Shown in pieces: positions 44,530 through 53,127 of a stretch of DNA of 64,000 nucleotides. The notes beneath the pieces were generated by a model, which worked only from the letters and a program-made list of their open reading frames with translations, was not told the DNA's origin and did not search any database. The position numbers were made by a program, and so were the translations under genes. Position 1 is the first letter of the stretch. Each line of letters begins with the position of its first letter. Source of the DNA: Bradyrhizobium ottawaense (GTDB lineage Bacteria > Pseudomonadota > Alphaproteobacteria > Rhizobiales > Xanthobacteraceae); NCBI RefSeq assembly GCF_900099825.1, contig NZ_LT629693.1, positions 1,550,001 to 1,614,000 on the forward strand, in the 5' to 3' direction.

Positions 44530-45927
44530 ATGACCGCGACCGAAGTCCATCCCGTCGACCAGATCCTGCCGACGCCACGGCTGCTCGCGCTGGGCCTGCA
44601 GCATGTGCTGGTGATGTATGCCGGCGCCGTCGCGGTGCCCCTGATCATCGGCCGGGCGCTCAAGCTGCCGCCGGAAGACGTCGCCTTCCTGATCAGCGCG
44701 GACCTGTTCGCCTGCGGGCTGGCCACGCTGGTGCAATGCATCGGCTTTCCCGGGGTCGGGATTCGCCTGCCCGTAATGATGGGCGTCACCTTTGCTTCCG
44801 TCGGCCCGATGCTGTCGATGGCGGCGGCGCCCGACATCGGCCTGCTCGGCATCTACGGTTCGGTGATTGCTGCCGGAATCTTCGGCATCCTTGCCGCGCC
44901 TTTCATCAGCCGGCTGCTGCCGCTGTTTCCCCCGGTCGTGACCGGAACCATCATCATGGTGATCGGCATCTCCTTGATGCGGGTCGGGATCAACTGGGCC
45001 GGTGGCGGCCTGCCGACGCTGACCAAGGTGGTGGACGGTGTCCCCGGCGCGTTTCCCAATCCCGGCTATGGCCAGTTGCAGGGGCTCGGCATCGCGCTGT
45101 TCGTGCTGCTGGTGATCCTCGGCCTGATCAAATGGGGGACCGGCTTCATCGCCAATGTCTCGGTGCTGCTCGGCATCATCGCCGGCGCGATCCTCGCCAG
45201 CCTGCTCGGCGTCATGCATTTCGAGAAAGTCGCGGCGGCGTCATGGGGCGCGATCGTGATACCCTTGCATTTCGGCATGCCGCAATTCCACCTCGTGCCA
45301 GTTGTCACCATGTGCATTGTGATGATCGTGGTCATGATCGAGTCGCTCGGAATGTTTCTCGCGCTCGGCGAAATCACCGGCAAGACCGTCGATCGCGACG
45401 CGCTGACCCGTGGCCTGCGCGCCGACGGCGTCGGCACGCTGCTCGGCGGCCTCTTCAATACTTTCCCCTATACGTCGTTCTCGCAGAACGTCGGCCTGGT
45501 CAGCGTCACCGGCGTGCGCTCGCGCTGGGTGACGGTCGCCGGCGGCGGCATCATGCTGCTGCTCGGCTTGCTGCCGAAGATGGCGGCACTGGTCGAAGCG
45601 GTGCCGCTGGTGGTGCTTGGCGGCGCCGGCCTCGTGATGTTCGGCATGGTGGCCGCGACCGGCGCCCGCATCCTCACCGCGGTCGATTTCAGGAACAACC
45701 GTTTCAACCTGTTCGTGGTCGCGATCTCCGTCGGCTTCGGCATGATTCCGCTCGCCGCGCCGAACTTCTTCAGGAACCTGCCGCACGACCTGCAGCCACT
45801 GCTGGAAAGCGGCATCCTGCTCTGCGCGCTGGTGGCTGTGATCCTGAACGCGTTCTTCAACGGCGTCGGCAGCAAGGAAGAAGCGGAAGCGGGCGCCGCT
45901 GCGGCGGCAGCGACGGCGCAGCATTAG
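44530..45927 (+). CDS. NCS2-family urate/xanthine:H+ symporter
   Basis: 465-residue nucleobase permease. The TM1 motif GLQHVLVMYAGAVAVPLIIG near residue 27 with the conserved Gln-His, the TM8-region Glu in ESLGMFLALGEITGK and the NTFPYTSFSQNVGLVSVTGV signature near residue 315 identify the uric acid/xanthine branch. The sequence matches the UacT/YgfU-like group better than uracil permeases. Divergent from uricase, which supports urate as substrate. Ends at a palindromic repeat at the convergent junction with the UraD-UraH gene. Confidence 0.9.
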   Translation: MTATEVHPVDQILPTPRLLALGLQHVLVMYAGAVAVPLIIGRALKLPPEDVAFLISADLFACGLATLVQCIGFPGVGIRLPVMMGVTFASVGPMLSMAAAPDIGLLGIYGSVIAAGIFGILAAPFISRLLPLFPPVVTGTIIMVIGISLMRVGINWAGGGLPTLTKVVDGVPGAFPNPGYGQLQGLGIALFVLLVILGLIKWGTGFIANVSVLLGIIAGAILASLLGVMHFEKVAAASWGAIVIPLHFGMPQFHLVPVVTMCIVMIVVMIESLGMFLALGEITGKTVDRDALTRGLRADGVGTLLGGLFNTFPYTSFSQNVGLVSVTGVRSRWVTVAGGGIMLLLGLLPKMAALVEAVPLVVLGGAGLVMFGMVAATGARILTAVDFRNNRFNLFVVAISVGFGMIPLAAPNFFRNLPHDLQPLLESGILLCALVAVILNAFFNGVGSKEEAEAGAAAAAATAQH

Positions 45928-45936
45928 TCCACCGGT

Positions 45937-46038
45937 CTCATCCTGAGGAGCGCGCCCAGGCGCGCGTCTCGAAGGGACGGTGGCACCCGGGCCTCATGGT
46001 TCGAGACGCCCGCTGCGCGGGCTCCTCACCATGAGGAA
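45937..46038. repeat. Palindromic repeat at a convergent junction
   Basis: CTCATCCTGAGGAGCGCGCC...GTCTCGAA is mirrored by TTCGAGACGCCCGCTGCGCG...CTCCTCACCATGAG. It fills the whole gap between the permease and the UraD-UraH gene and likely folds into one long hairpin, which could end transcription from both sides. The ATCCTGAGGAGC sequence is typical of Bradyrhizobium-type repeats. Confidence 0.8.
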
Positions 46039-46923
46039 TCAACTCCCCCGATAGGTCCCGTAGCTCCAGGGCGTAACCAATAGCGGCACATGGAGATGGC
46101 CCTCGGGATCGCTGACGGAAAAGCGCAGCGGGATCTGGTCGAGGAACGGCGGGTCCGACATCGGCACGCCGCGGCCGGCAAAATACTCGCCGACACTGAA
46201 CATCAGCTCGTAGCGTCCGATCGGCACCGGGCGGCCGCCGATCAAGGGTTGATCGGTGCGGCCGTCGCTGTTGGTCACCGCGCGTGCGATCACGCGGGCC
46301 TCGCCCAAGTCAGACAGCTCGGTCAGCACCACTGAAATTCCCACCGCGGGCTTTCCGCTGTGGGTGTCGAGCACATGGGTCGACAGCCGTCCGTGCACCG
46401 CGAGTCTGTCATCGGAGACCACGAACTGGTCGAGCCGTAGCGCCGCGATGCGACAAATTTCATTGATGGATGTCTGCGTCTCCGTCGCCACGTCGTTCGG
46501 CAGGCGGCGCTCGAAATCGCGCAGCACGGAATCCTTGGTGTGGCGGCGAACGCAGACAATGTAGGGAAAACCGAATTTGGCGCGATAGGCATTGTTGACG
46601 CGCTCGAACGCCTCGAATTCGGCATCGGACAGCCGGTCGAGACCGAGGCTGTTCTGCTCGGAGGTGGATTCGGCGGTCAGGCCCGCGGCACGCTGGGTCT
46701 TGTTGGCGAGATCGGGATGCGCCTTGATCAGCGTCATCCTTTGTTCGGCCGGCGCGCGATCGACCGTATCCTTCATCGCCGCGAGCAGCGGCTTCACACC
46801 GGCAAATGGCCGCGCGGCAGCCGCCTGTTCGGCAATCCAGGGCGAGCATTCGAAGATATTGGCAAGGCTGGCTACGAAATCGTCCCTGCTGCAGCCGTTG
46901 AGTTCAGAAAGGCTTCTTTGCAT
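46039..46923 (-). CDS. Bifunctional OHCU decarboxylase / 5-hydroxyisourate hydrolase (UraD-UraH fusion)
   Basis: 294-residue fusion of the two enzymes after uricase. Residues 1-165 are UraD: catalytic His69 in LIKAHPDLANK and the SEQNSLGLDRLSDAEF helix. Residues 175-294 are the transthyretin-like UraH: His183 in LSTHVLDTHSGKPA and the diagnostic C-terminal tetrapeptide YRGS. It hydrolyses 5-hydroxyisourate to OHCU and decarboxylates this to (S)-allantoin. In the fusion the decarboxylase comes first although it acts second. Four bases separate it from puuE in the same operon. Confidence 0.95.
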   Translation of the reverse strand: MQRSLSELNGCSRDDFVASLANIFECSPWIAEQAAAARPFAGVKPLLAAMKDTVDRAPAEQRMTLIKAHPDLANKTQRAAGLTAESTSEQNSLGLDRLSDAEFEAFERVNNAYRAKFGFPYIVCVRRHTKDSVLRDFERRLPNDVATETQTSINEICRIAALRLDQFVVSDDRLAVHGRLSTHVLDTHSGKPAVGISVVLTELSDLGEARVIARAVTNSDGRTDQPLIGGRPVPIGRYELMFSVGEYFAGRGVPMSDPPFLDQIPLRFSVSDPEGHLHVPLLVTPWSYGTYRGS

Positions 46924-46927
46924 TGAC

Positions 46928-47866
46928 CTACCCGATGTTGAACGCGTGCCCGGCCAGATGCTTCAGATTGGCGTGCCAATGCTGCGCGATCTGCAGCCGC
47001 GTCGGCACCCAGACGCGTTCATGCTTGCCGACGTAATCGAGAAACCGCATCAGCGACGCGGCGCGGCCGGGGTGGCCGACGACGCGGCAATGCAGGCCGA
47101 TCGACATCATCTTCGGCGAGGTCGCGCCTTCGGCATAGAGCACGTCAAAGCTGTCCTTGAGATAGGTGAAGAATTCCTCGCCGCCGCCGAACCCCTGCGC
47201 GTTGACGAAGCGCATGTCATTGGCGTCGAGCGTGTAGGGAATAACCAGATGCGGCTCCAGGGCCTGCGTCCTGATCCAGTACGGCAGGTCGTCGGCATAG
47301 GAGTCGCACAGATAGAGCAGACCGCCGGCTTCCATCAAAAGCCGGAGCGTGTTGATCGAGGAGCGTCCGGTGTACCAGCCGAGCGGACGCGAACCGGTCG
47401 CCTCGGTGTGGACGCGGATCGCCTCCGCGATCTCCCACCGCTCCTCCGCCTCCGACATGTCCTTGTGCTCGATCCATTTCAGGCTGTGGCTGGCGATATC
47501 CCAGCCCGCCTCCTTCATGGCGGCGACCACGTCGGGGTTTCGCTGCAGGGCGGTCGCGACGCCAAACACCGTTGCCGGCATCTTGCGTTCGGTGAACATC
47601 CGCCACAGCCGCCAGAAGCCGGCCCGCGAGCCATACTCGAACATCGATTCGATATTGGCGTGGCGCTGGCTCGGCCAGGGCTGCGCGCCCAGCACATCCG
47701 ACAGGAACGCTTCCGAGGCGCGGTCGCCATGCAGGATGTTGTTCTCGCCGCCTTCCTCGAAATTCACCACGAACTGCACGGCGATCCGCGCATTGCCCGG
47801 CCACTTCGGATCGGGCGGATGGCGGCCATAGCCGCGGAGGTCGCGCGGGTAGTTCGGCTCCGTCAC
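46928..47866 (-). CDS. puuE: Allantoinase, polysaccharide-deacetylase type
   Basis: 312-residue allantoinase of the metal-poor PuuE family, opening (S)-allantoin to allantoate (EC 3.5.2.5). It belongs to the NodB/polysaccharide-deacetylase fold, and the family-specific stretches are plain: NYPRDLRGYGRHPPDPKWPG, VNFEEGGENNILHGD, the central DIASHSLKW and IGLHCRVVGHPGR near residue 260. Its stop and the DUF3830 gene abut without gap at 47866/47867. Its product is used by the allantoate amidohydrolase at 22.6 kb. Confidence 0.93.
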   Translation of the reverse strand: MTEPNYPRDLRGYGRHPPDPKWPGNARIAVQFVVNFEEGGENNILHGDRASEAFLSDVLGAQPWPSQRHANIESMFEYGSRAGFWRLWRMFTERKMPATVFGVATALQRNPDVVAAMKEAGWDIASHSLKWIEHKDMSEAEERWEIAEAIRVHTEATGSRPLGWYTGRSSINTLRLLMEAGGLLYLCDSYADDLPYWIRTQALEPHLVIPYTLDANDMRFVNAQGFGGGEEFFTYLKDSFDVLYAEGATSPKMMSIGLHCRVVGHPGRAASLMRFLDYVGKHERVWVPTRLQIAQHWHANLKHLAGHAFNIG

Positions 47867-48280
47867 CTAGACTTCCTCGAACCGGATTTTTTGCGCGCCT
47901 TTCCACAGCACGGTTTTGCCGAACGCGGTCAGGTTCTCCAGCCCCGAGGTCAGGGTGATGAAGTGGTTGCCGGCGAGCTGGCCCATCTTGCTGGCGAAAT
48001 GCACGCCGCCATAGGCGAGCAGGATTTCGGTTTCGCTGATGCCGCCGGGATAGAGGATGATCTGGCCAGGCGCGGGATAGCTGGTGTGGTTCTCATAGGA
48101 GACGCCGAAGTCGAGATCGCCGAGCGGCATCCAGACCCCCTCGCCGCTCCAGCGCACATGGATCGCCTGGCTTTCGAACGGCATCGCCTTTCGAAACGCC
48201 GCGACCGTTTTGGGCGCCAGCTGCTCTTCGAAACGGGCGTTGAAGGTGAACTCACCGGCGCGGACGATCAATTGGCTCAT
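47867..48280 (-). CDS. DUF3830 family protein, cyclophilin-like fold
   Basis: 137-residue protein of unknown function. It has the DUF3830 pattern: an N-terminal strand (LIVRAGEFTFNARFEEQLAP) followed by HVRWSGEGVWMPLGDL, NHTSYPAPGQIILYPGG and YGGVHFASKMGQLAGNHF. This family is built like a small cyclophilin-type barrel. It is the first gene of the operon with puuE and the UraD-UraH fusion, behind a sigma-54 promoter, so a role in ureide breakdown is likely. No reaction can be assigned. Start fixed by GAGAAGAGACCG. Confidence 0.8.
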   Translation of the reverse strand: MSQLIVRAGEFTFNARFEEQLAPKTVAAFRKAMPFESQAIHVRWSGEGVWMPLGDLDFGVSYENHTSYPAPGQIILYPGGISETEILLAYGGVHFASKMGQLAGNHFITLTSGLENLTAFGKTVLWKGAQKIRFEEV

Positions 48281-48348
48281 CGGTCTCTTCTCTCGGATGG
48301 CTGTAGAAAAATGGCTTCGCCATATCCATTGCAGCCGGAATTGACGGA

Positions 48349-48364
48349 AGCAAGGAACATTCCA
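48349..48364 (-). promoter_or_regulatory. Sigma-54 promoter for the DUF3830-puuE-uraDH operon
   Basis: Minus strand TGGAATGTTCCTTGCT: GG-N10-GC spacing, TTGCT -12 box, weaker -24 box. Predicted transcript start near 48338, about 58 bases before the DUF3830 start. Confidence 0.7.
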
Positions 48365-48396
48365 GCCCGTGGGGATCGGTTTCGAGCCTGGCCGCT

Positions 48397-48684
48397 TTAT
48401 TGCCGCCGGTCGTAGGACCAGCCGAAAATCCCGCCCCGCTGGGCTTCCGGTTCCGGGGCCGCCGCGGGCGCGGCCTCTCTGGCTTCGGCCTGCGGAGACG
48501 GCGGCGGCGCCGGCAGGTTGTCGCACTTCATGGAATAGACCAGTTCGCCCTTCGCGGTGCGGCCGATCGGAGCGCAGTTGTCGACGACCCGTGCGGCTGC
48601 CTTCGGGGCGGCCGTGGGCGTCAACGGGGTCTGGGCCCACGCGGGCGATACGGCCAGTAACGTGACCAGCAGGATCTTCTTCAT
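48397..48684 (-). CDS. Small secreted Ala/Pro-rich hypothetical protein
   Basis: 95-residue protein with a signal peptide (MKKILLVTLLAVSPAWAQ). The mature part has two Cys (NCAPIG, MKCDNL) that could form a disulfide, an Ala/Pro/Glu-rich linker and the end GGIFGWSYDRRQ. Family not recognised; such small envelope proteins are common in Bradyrhizobium. Start chosen at the Lys-Lys signal peptide. Confidence 0.65.
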   Translation of the reverse strand: MKKILLVTLLAVSPAWAQTPLTPTAAPKAAARVVDNCAPIGRTAKGELVYSMKCDNLPAPPPSPQAEAREAAPAAAPEPEAQRGGIFGWSYDRRQ

Positions 48685-48942
48685 TGGCTCTACTCGCGAC
48701 AACTGCATTCTCATGACGCTCTCTCTTGGCGCCTGGTCGGCTGGGACCCATTCTATCGCAACCCGACGACAGCGGTTGCTGAATATTTAGCCGATCGAAG
48801 TCCCTGACCAGAAAATTTGCTCGCCGCTTCGTGATGGCAGCGCGCGTAATAATCCGCTGCCGTCATCGTTATCTCCGAAGCAGCGCTGCAACGGCGAGGC
48901 GCGTCTGTCTCGCTAGCGAAAAGCGTCAAAGGGAGAACCACT

Positions 48943-49158
48943 ATGCGAAAGACAATCCTCACCATCCTCGGCTCGGCCTTGATCGTTGCAACCTCCGTGC
49001 AATTCGCGGCTGCGGCCCAGCGTCATCACCGCAACGCCGACCAGGTCGTGACGAGCCAGCAGCAGACCCGCAATGCCTATGCGGCCTGGCCGGCACCGGC
49101 CGTACAGCCCGACTGGTCGCGCTATTCGGGCGGCTATTCGGCGCCTGCCGGACGCTAA
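48943..49158 (+). CDS. Small secreted hypothetical protein
   Basis: 71-residue protein: signal peptide MRKTILTILGSALIVATSVQ cleaved after AAA, then a short hydrophilic, Gln/Ala/Trp-containing mature peptide (RHHRNADQVVTSQQQ). Preceded by AGGGAGAACC and followed by a terminator. Function unknown. Confidence 0.7.
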   Translation: MRKTILTILGSALIVATSVQFAAAAQRHHRNADQVVTSQQQTRNAYAAWPAPAVQPDWSRYSGGYSAPAGR

Positions 49159-49181
49159 CGGAAAATCAGCGTCTGGATTGG

Positions 49182-49212
49182 AAAGCCGGTCGCTTGCAGC
49201 GGGCGGCTTTTT
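49182..49212 (+). terminator. Rho-independent terminator
   Basis: AAAGCCG pairs with CGGCTTT, with inner pairing of GTCGCT and AGCGGG, followed by T residues. Lies 24 bases after the small secreted protein gene. Confidence 0.7.
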
Positions 49213-49220
49213 CCACGAGA

Positions 49221-50093
49221 TCAGCCGATGCGTATCCGATAGCTGAGGCTTCGGGTTGCTGACGGCGCGATGTGCATCAGCCCGGGCTTGTCGGTGAATT
49301 CGCCATCGAATTCCACCGGGCTGGCAAAACCGTGCCACGGCTCGATGCAGAGGAACGGCACACCGCCGGGCTTCGACCAGATCCCGAGTTCGCGAAATCC
49401 ATCCCACGACATTTCGATCGATGGCCCACGATCGGCTGCAAAGCGAACGGACGTGCTCGCCGGATGGTCCAGAATGACGGCGTCGTCATCAAACAATTTT
49501 TCCGAGAGCGGCAGGATTTTGCCGCCAATAGGCGTTGGCTCCGGCTGTGCCAGCATCAGCCCGCCTTTGAGACGGCGGATCGACGCGGGCTCATCATGGG
49601 AGAAGGTGAGCGCGTAGTCCTGCTTGTGCAGCCCCGGCAGCAACGGCCAGTTAAACGCCGGATGCGCGCCAATCGAAGCCGGCAGCACCTCATTTCCGGT
49701 GTTGGTGACAGCTAGCCTGATATCGAGATCGGCGTCCTTTACCGTGCAGGTGACTTCCAGCCGAAACGCGAACGGGTAACGGGAACGGGTTGCGGCATTG
49801 TCGGTCAGAACCAGCGTGCAGGAATCCGACTGACGGTTGAGCCATTCAAAGCGATGATCGCGCGCAACACCATGCTGTGTCATCGGATAGGTCTTGCCGC
49901 GAACGAGCAGTTCGTCGTTCTTCAGGCGGCCGACGATCGGAAACAGCAAGGGAGAATGCCGCGGCCACGCTTCGCCGGCCTGCCAGAGCAATTCCAGCCC
50001 TTCGGCGTTCCGCAGCGAGCACAGTTCGGCGCCGTCGGCCTTGATGGTCGCGGCGATCCGGTTGCTGCGAAGCGAATGGCGGTCGTCGGTCAT
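49221..50093 (-). CDS. Aldose 1-epimerase family protein
   Basis: 290-residue galactose-mutarotase-like protein (LacX/YihR-like branch). The LLFPIVGRLKNDELLVRGKT stretch, QHGVARDHRFEW with the conserved His near residue 75, and GAHPAFNWPL with the second His near residue 140 place the catalytic pocket. It should interconvert sugar anomers or act on a related sugar phosphate. It stands alone between convergent and divergent neighbours. Confidence 0.85.
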   Translation of the reverse strand: MTDDRHSLRSNRIAATIKADGAELCSLRNAEGLELLWQAGEAWPRHSPLLFPIVGRLKNDELLVRGKTYPMTQHGVARDHRFEWLNRQSDSCTLVLTDNAATRSRYPFAFRLEVTCTVKDADLDIRLAVTNTGNEVLPASIGAHPAFNWPLLPGLHKQDYALTFSHDEPASIRRLKGGLMLAQPEPTPIGGKILPLSEKLFDDDAVILDHPASTSVRFAADRGPSIEMSWDGFRELGIWSKPGGVPFLCIEPWHGFASPVEFDGEFTDKPGLMHIAPSATRSLSYRIRIG

Positions 50094-50272
50094 GCTGCCC
50101 CGTTCCTATCCCTCATAATTCATGAAGTTGACCACCGCAACGGGCGCGATGCGATGACGGTAGCCGATGCCGGTTGTGACGGTGACGCATAACCGGTCCC
50201 GCGCTAAAGACTTGCATTCCCCTGATGTTGCGCGCTTCATCGGTCCAAACAATCCGAACCGGGGAAGCACCC

Positions 50273-51346
50273 ATGCCAGCCAGAATCATCGGTATGATCG
50301 GCACCCAGCAGGAAGGCGTCGCGGTCCATCTGATCCAGGGCAAGATATCGCGCGAGTGGGTACGCGATTTCACCCGCCTGCACGAGCAGTGGAATTACGA
50401 CTCCGTCCTCGTCGGCTATTACGCATCGGCGGCCGAAGGTTTTGCCATCGCGCTTTACGCTGCCGACCACACCGAGCGGATCAAGTTCCTGATCGCGCAC
50501 CGGCCGGGCTCGGTCGCGCCCGCGCTCGCAGCGCGGCAGGTCGCGACCTTCGACCAGCTCACGCAGGGCCGGATGTCACTGCACATCATCGCAGGCACCA
50601 GCGACAAGGATCAGGCCAGCGAAGGCGACTTCCTGCCGAAGGACGACCGCTACCGCAGAGCCGGCGAATATCTCGACGTGATGCGCAAGATCTGGACCAG
50701 CGACTCACCGCTCAACCACCACGGCGAGTTCTACCGGGTCGAGGGTGCGTTCTCCGACATCAAGCCATATCAGCAGCCCTATCCATCGCTGTTCTTCGGC
50801 GGTTCGTCGGAAGGCGCGCTGGAGATGGGTGCCCGGCATTGCGATGTGTTTGCGATCTTCGGCGAACCGCTCGCCGAGACACGTGAAAGGATGCAGGATT
50901 TCCGGCGGCGCGCGGCCGTGTTCGGCCGCAGGGTCGGCTTCAACATGTCGTTGCGCCCGATCATCGCGGACACCGAGGGTGCGGCGTGGGACAAGGCCAA
51001 CAAGCTGCTGGCCGATGTCGAGGGCAAGACCGGGGCTGCGCCGCAACCGACCAATACGTCTGCCGAACGCCTTCTCGGCTACGCCGCGCGCGGCGATGTG
51101 CATGACGAACGGCTGTGGATGGGGATTGCCCGCGCGACCGGCGCACCCGGCAATACCTCGTGCCTGATCGGAACGCCGGAACAGGTCTCGGCCGCCGTGC
51201 TGGAATATTACCGGCTCGGAATCCATTCGTTCCTGCTGCGCGGTTTTGAAAACCCGCACGACACGGTCGCGATCGGCCGCGAATTGATTCCGCGGATCAA
51301 GGCCGGCGCGCTGGAGATCGACCGGCTGGCCGAAGCCGCCGAGTAA
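50273..51346 (+). CDS. LLM-class flavin-dependent monooxygenase (SsuD-like)
   Basis: 357-residue TIM-barrel flavoprotein of the luciferase-like family, close in layout to alkanesulfonate monooxygenase. Landmarks: the opening RIIGMIGTQQEG, IKFLIAHRPGSVAPALAARQ, QLTQGRMSLHIIAGTSD and FFGGSSEGALEMGARHCDVF. It uses FMNH2 and O2 to cleave or hydroxylate an organosulfur or similar substrate. Start MPARIIG follows GGGGAAGC. The reductase partner is not adjacent. Confidence 0.87.
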   Translation: MPARIIGMIGTQQEGVAVHLIQGKISREWVRDFTRLHEQWNYDSVLVGYYASAAEGFAIALYAADHTERIKFLIAHRPGSVAPALAARQVATFDQLTQGRMSLHIIAGTSDKDQASEGDFLPKDDRYRRAGEYLDVMRKIWTSDSPLNHHGEFYRVEGAFSDIKPYQQPYPSLFFGGSSEGALEMGARHCDVFAIFGEPLAETRERMQDFRRRAAVFGRRVGFNMSLRPIIADTEGAAWDKANKLLADVEGKTGAAPQPTNTSAERLLGYAARGDVHDERLWMGIARATGAPGNTSCLIGTPEQVSAAVLEYYRLGIHSFLLRGFENPHDTVAIGRELIPRIKAGALEIDRLAEAAE

Positions 51347-51387
51347 ACCACGACAACCCGAAAGCGAGATACTATGGATCAAGTTGC

Positions 51388-52365
51388 ATGAGAGCGGTGG
51401 TTGTCGAGCATTACGATTCGATTGATGGAATTTCGATTAGGGAGAAAGACCTGCCGGAGGTTGCGGCCGGCGAAGTCCGCGTCAGGATCGGCGCCGCGGC
51501 AGTCGGTTTCGTCGACGGGTTGAAGGTACAGGGCCTCTACCAGACCAAGGATCCGCTGCCCTTCGTGCCGGGAACGGAGTTCGCAGGCACGGTCGATTCC
51601 GTGGCCGACGATGTCGCTGGATTCAAGCCGGGCATGCCCGTGCTCGGCATGACCCGTTCTGGCGCGCTCGCCGAATATATTTCGGTGCCGTCGGCGGCGC
51701 TGAAGCATCTGCCGGCGCAGGTTCCCTTTGAGGCCGGCGCCTCGTTCCAGGCCAATTATCTGACCGGGCTTTACGCGCTCGAGGCGCGCGCTTTGCTCCG
51801 CGCCGGAGAAACACTGCTGGTACTGGGCGCCGCGGGCGGCGTCGGCATCGCGGCGGTTCAGATCGGAAAGCTGATGGGCGCGCGCGTGATCGCGGCGGCA
51901 TCGACGCCGGAGAAACGCGCCTTCGCGGTGCGACACGGCGCGGATGAAACCGTCGACTACACCGAGGCCAACTGGCGCGACACGCTCAAGACGCTGACCG
52001 GCGGCCACGGGCCTGACGTGATCTACGATCCGGTCGGCGGCGAAGTGTCGCTGCAGGCGTTCCGCTCGATCGCCTGGCTCGGCCGCCACCTGGTGGTCGG
52101 GTTCGCCTCCGGTACCATTCCGGCGCTGGCGTTCAACCTTCCGCTGCTCAAGGGCGGCGCCCTGCTCGGGGTCGATCTCGCGCAAATCCAGAAGCGCGAG
52201 CCGGAGACGCATGCGCGCCTGATCGCACAACTGTTCGACTGGCTCGCGTCCGGAAAATTGCAGCCCGTGGTCGGCAAGGTCGTGCCGTTCGAGAATTTTC
52301 GCGAAGCGTTCAAGACCATGCAGTCGCGATCGGCACTGGGCAAGATGATCATCAAGTTCCCCTGA
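51388..52365 (+). CDS. NADPH:quinone oxidoreductase, zinc-free MDR family
   Basis: 325-residue medium-chain reductase of the QOR type. The NADPH-binding motif is VLGAAGGVGIAAVQIGKLMG near residue 145, the substrate-domain stretch FVPGTEFAGTVDSVADDVAG is near residue 52, and no zinc-binding Cys cluster is present. It should reduce quinones or enoyl-type compounds with NADPH. Lies 41 bases after the flavin monooxygenase and may be co-expressed. Confidence 0.88.
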   Translation: MRAVVVEHYDSIDGISIREKDLPEVAAGEVRVRIGAAAVGFVDGLKVQGLYQTKDPLPFVPGTEFAGTVDSVADDVAGFKPGMPVLGMTRSGALAEYISVPSAALKHLPAQVPFEAGASFQANYLTGLYALEARALLRAGETLLVLGAAGGVGIAAVQIGKLMGARVIAAASTPEKRAFAVRHGADETVDYTEANWRDTLKTLTGGHGPDVIYDPVGGEVSLQAFRSIAWLGRHLVVGFASGTIPALAFNLPLLKGGALLGVDLAQIQKREPETHARLIAQLFDWLASGKLQPVVGKVVPFENFREAFKTMQSRSALGKMIIKFP

Positions 52366-52437
52366 GCCCACCTTTGTACAAGCCATCATGACAGCCGCCG
52401 CGACAACGTTTCCGGCGTCGAAACAGGACAAGGACGA

Positions 52438-53025
52438 ATGCCCAAGGAAGAAACCGGCAACCCGGCGCGGCGCCGCCACATGCATACGCGCACGATCGAA
52501 TGCAACGGCTACCTGCGCGACGACGGGCTGTGGGAAGTCGAGGCACGTATGAGGGACACAAAACCGTTTTCCCAGAGCGCCAGCCGGTACCGCGAGGAAC
52601 TCAAACCGGGCGATCCCGTGCACGATATCGCCCTGCGCCTCGCGATCGATGACAGCATGACGGTTCGAGAGGCGCAGGCGACCATGCGCGCCACGCCCTA
52701 TCCGACCTGCATCGAGGTCGAGCCGATACTCCAACGCTTGGTCGGCGAGCGCATCGGCAACGGATGGCGCAAGGTGGTTCAGAACAAACTCGGCCGGCTC
52801 GAGAGCTGCACGCATCTGTCGGAATTGCTCGGTCCTGCCGTGACCACGCTGTTTCAGACCATGTCACAAGGCAAAAATCCGGAAGGCCGCGATTCGCTGG
52901 AGAACCAGCGTGTCCGCACCGAGCGGCCGTTCTTCGTCGGCGGCTGTCATTCCTGGCGCACCGACGGCCCCATCGTCGCCGACATGTTCCCGCAATTCGC
53001 CACGAAGGCGGCCGCACGGGATTAG
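52438..53025 (+). CDS. DUF2889 family protein
   Basis: 195-residue hypothetical protein of the DUF2889 group. Visible family features: RTIECNGYLRDDGLWEVEAR near residue 18, MRATPYPTCIEVEPILQRLV near residue 80, CTHLSELLGPAVTTLFQT near residue 122 and the C-terminal CHSWRTDGPIV. Such proteins occur beside aromatic or acyl-CoA metabolic genes, but their activity is unknown to me. Preceded by AAGGACG. Confidence 0.75.
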   Translation: MPKEETGNPARRRHMHTRTIECNGYLRDDGLWEVEARMRDTKPFSQSASRYREELKPGDPVHDIALRLAIDDSMTVREAQATMRATPYPTCIEVEPILQRLVGERIGNGWRKVVQNKLGRLESCTHLSELLGPAVTTLFQTMSQGKNPEGRDSLENQRVRTERPFFVGGCHSWRTDGPIVADMFPQFATKAAARD

Positions 53026-53127
53026 CTATTGCCCTCATGATAGAACGGGCGTTGCCACATCGTTCGCGCTCCCTGTTATCTCGGGAATTGTAACGCCGAT
53101 CCGGTCCGACAGCCAGCCGCGTTCCGG

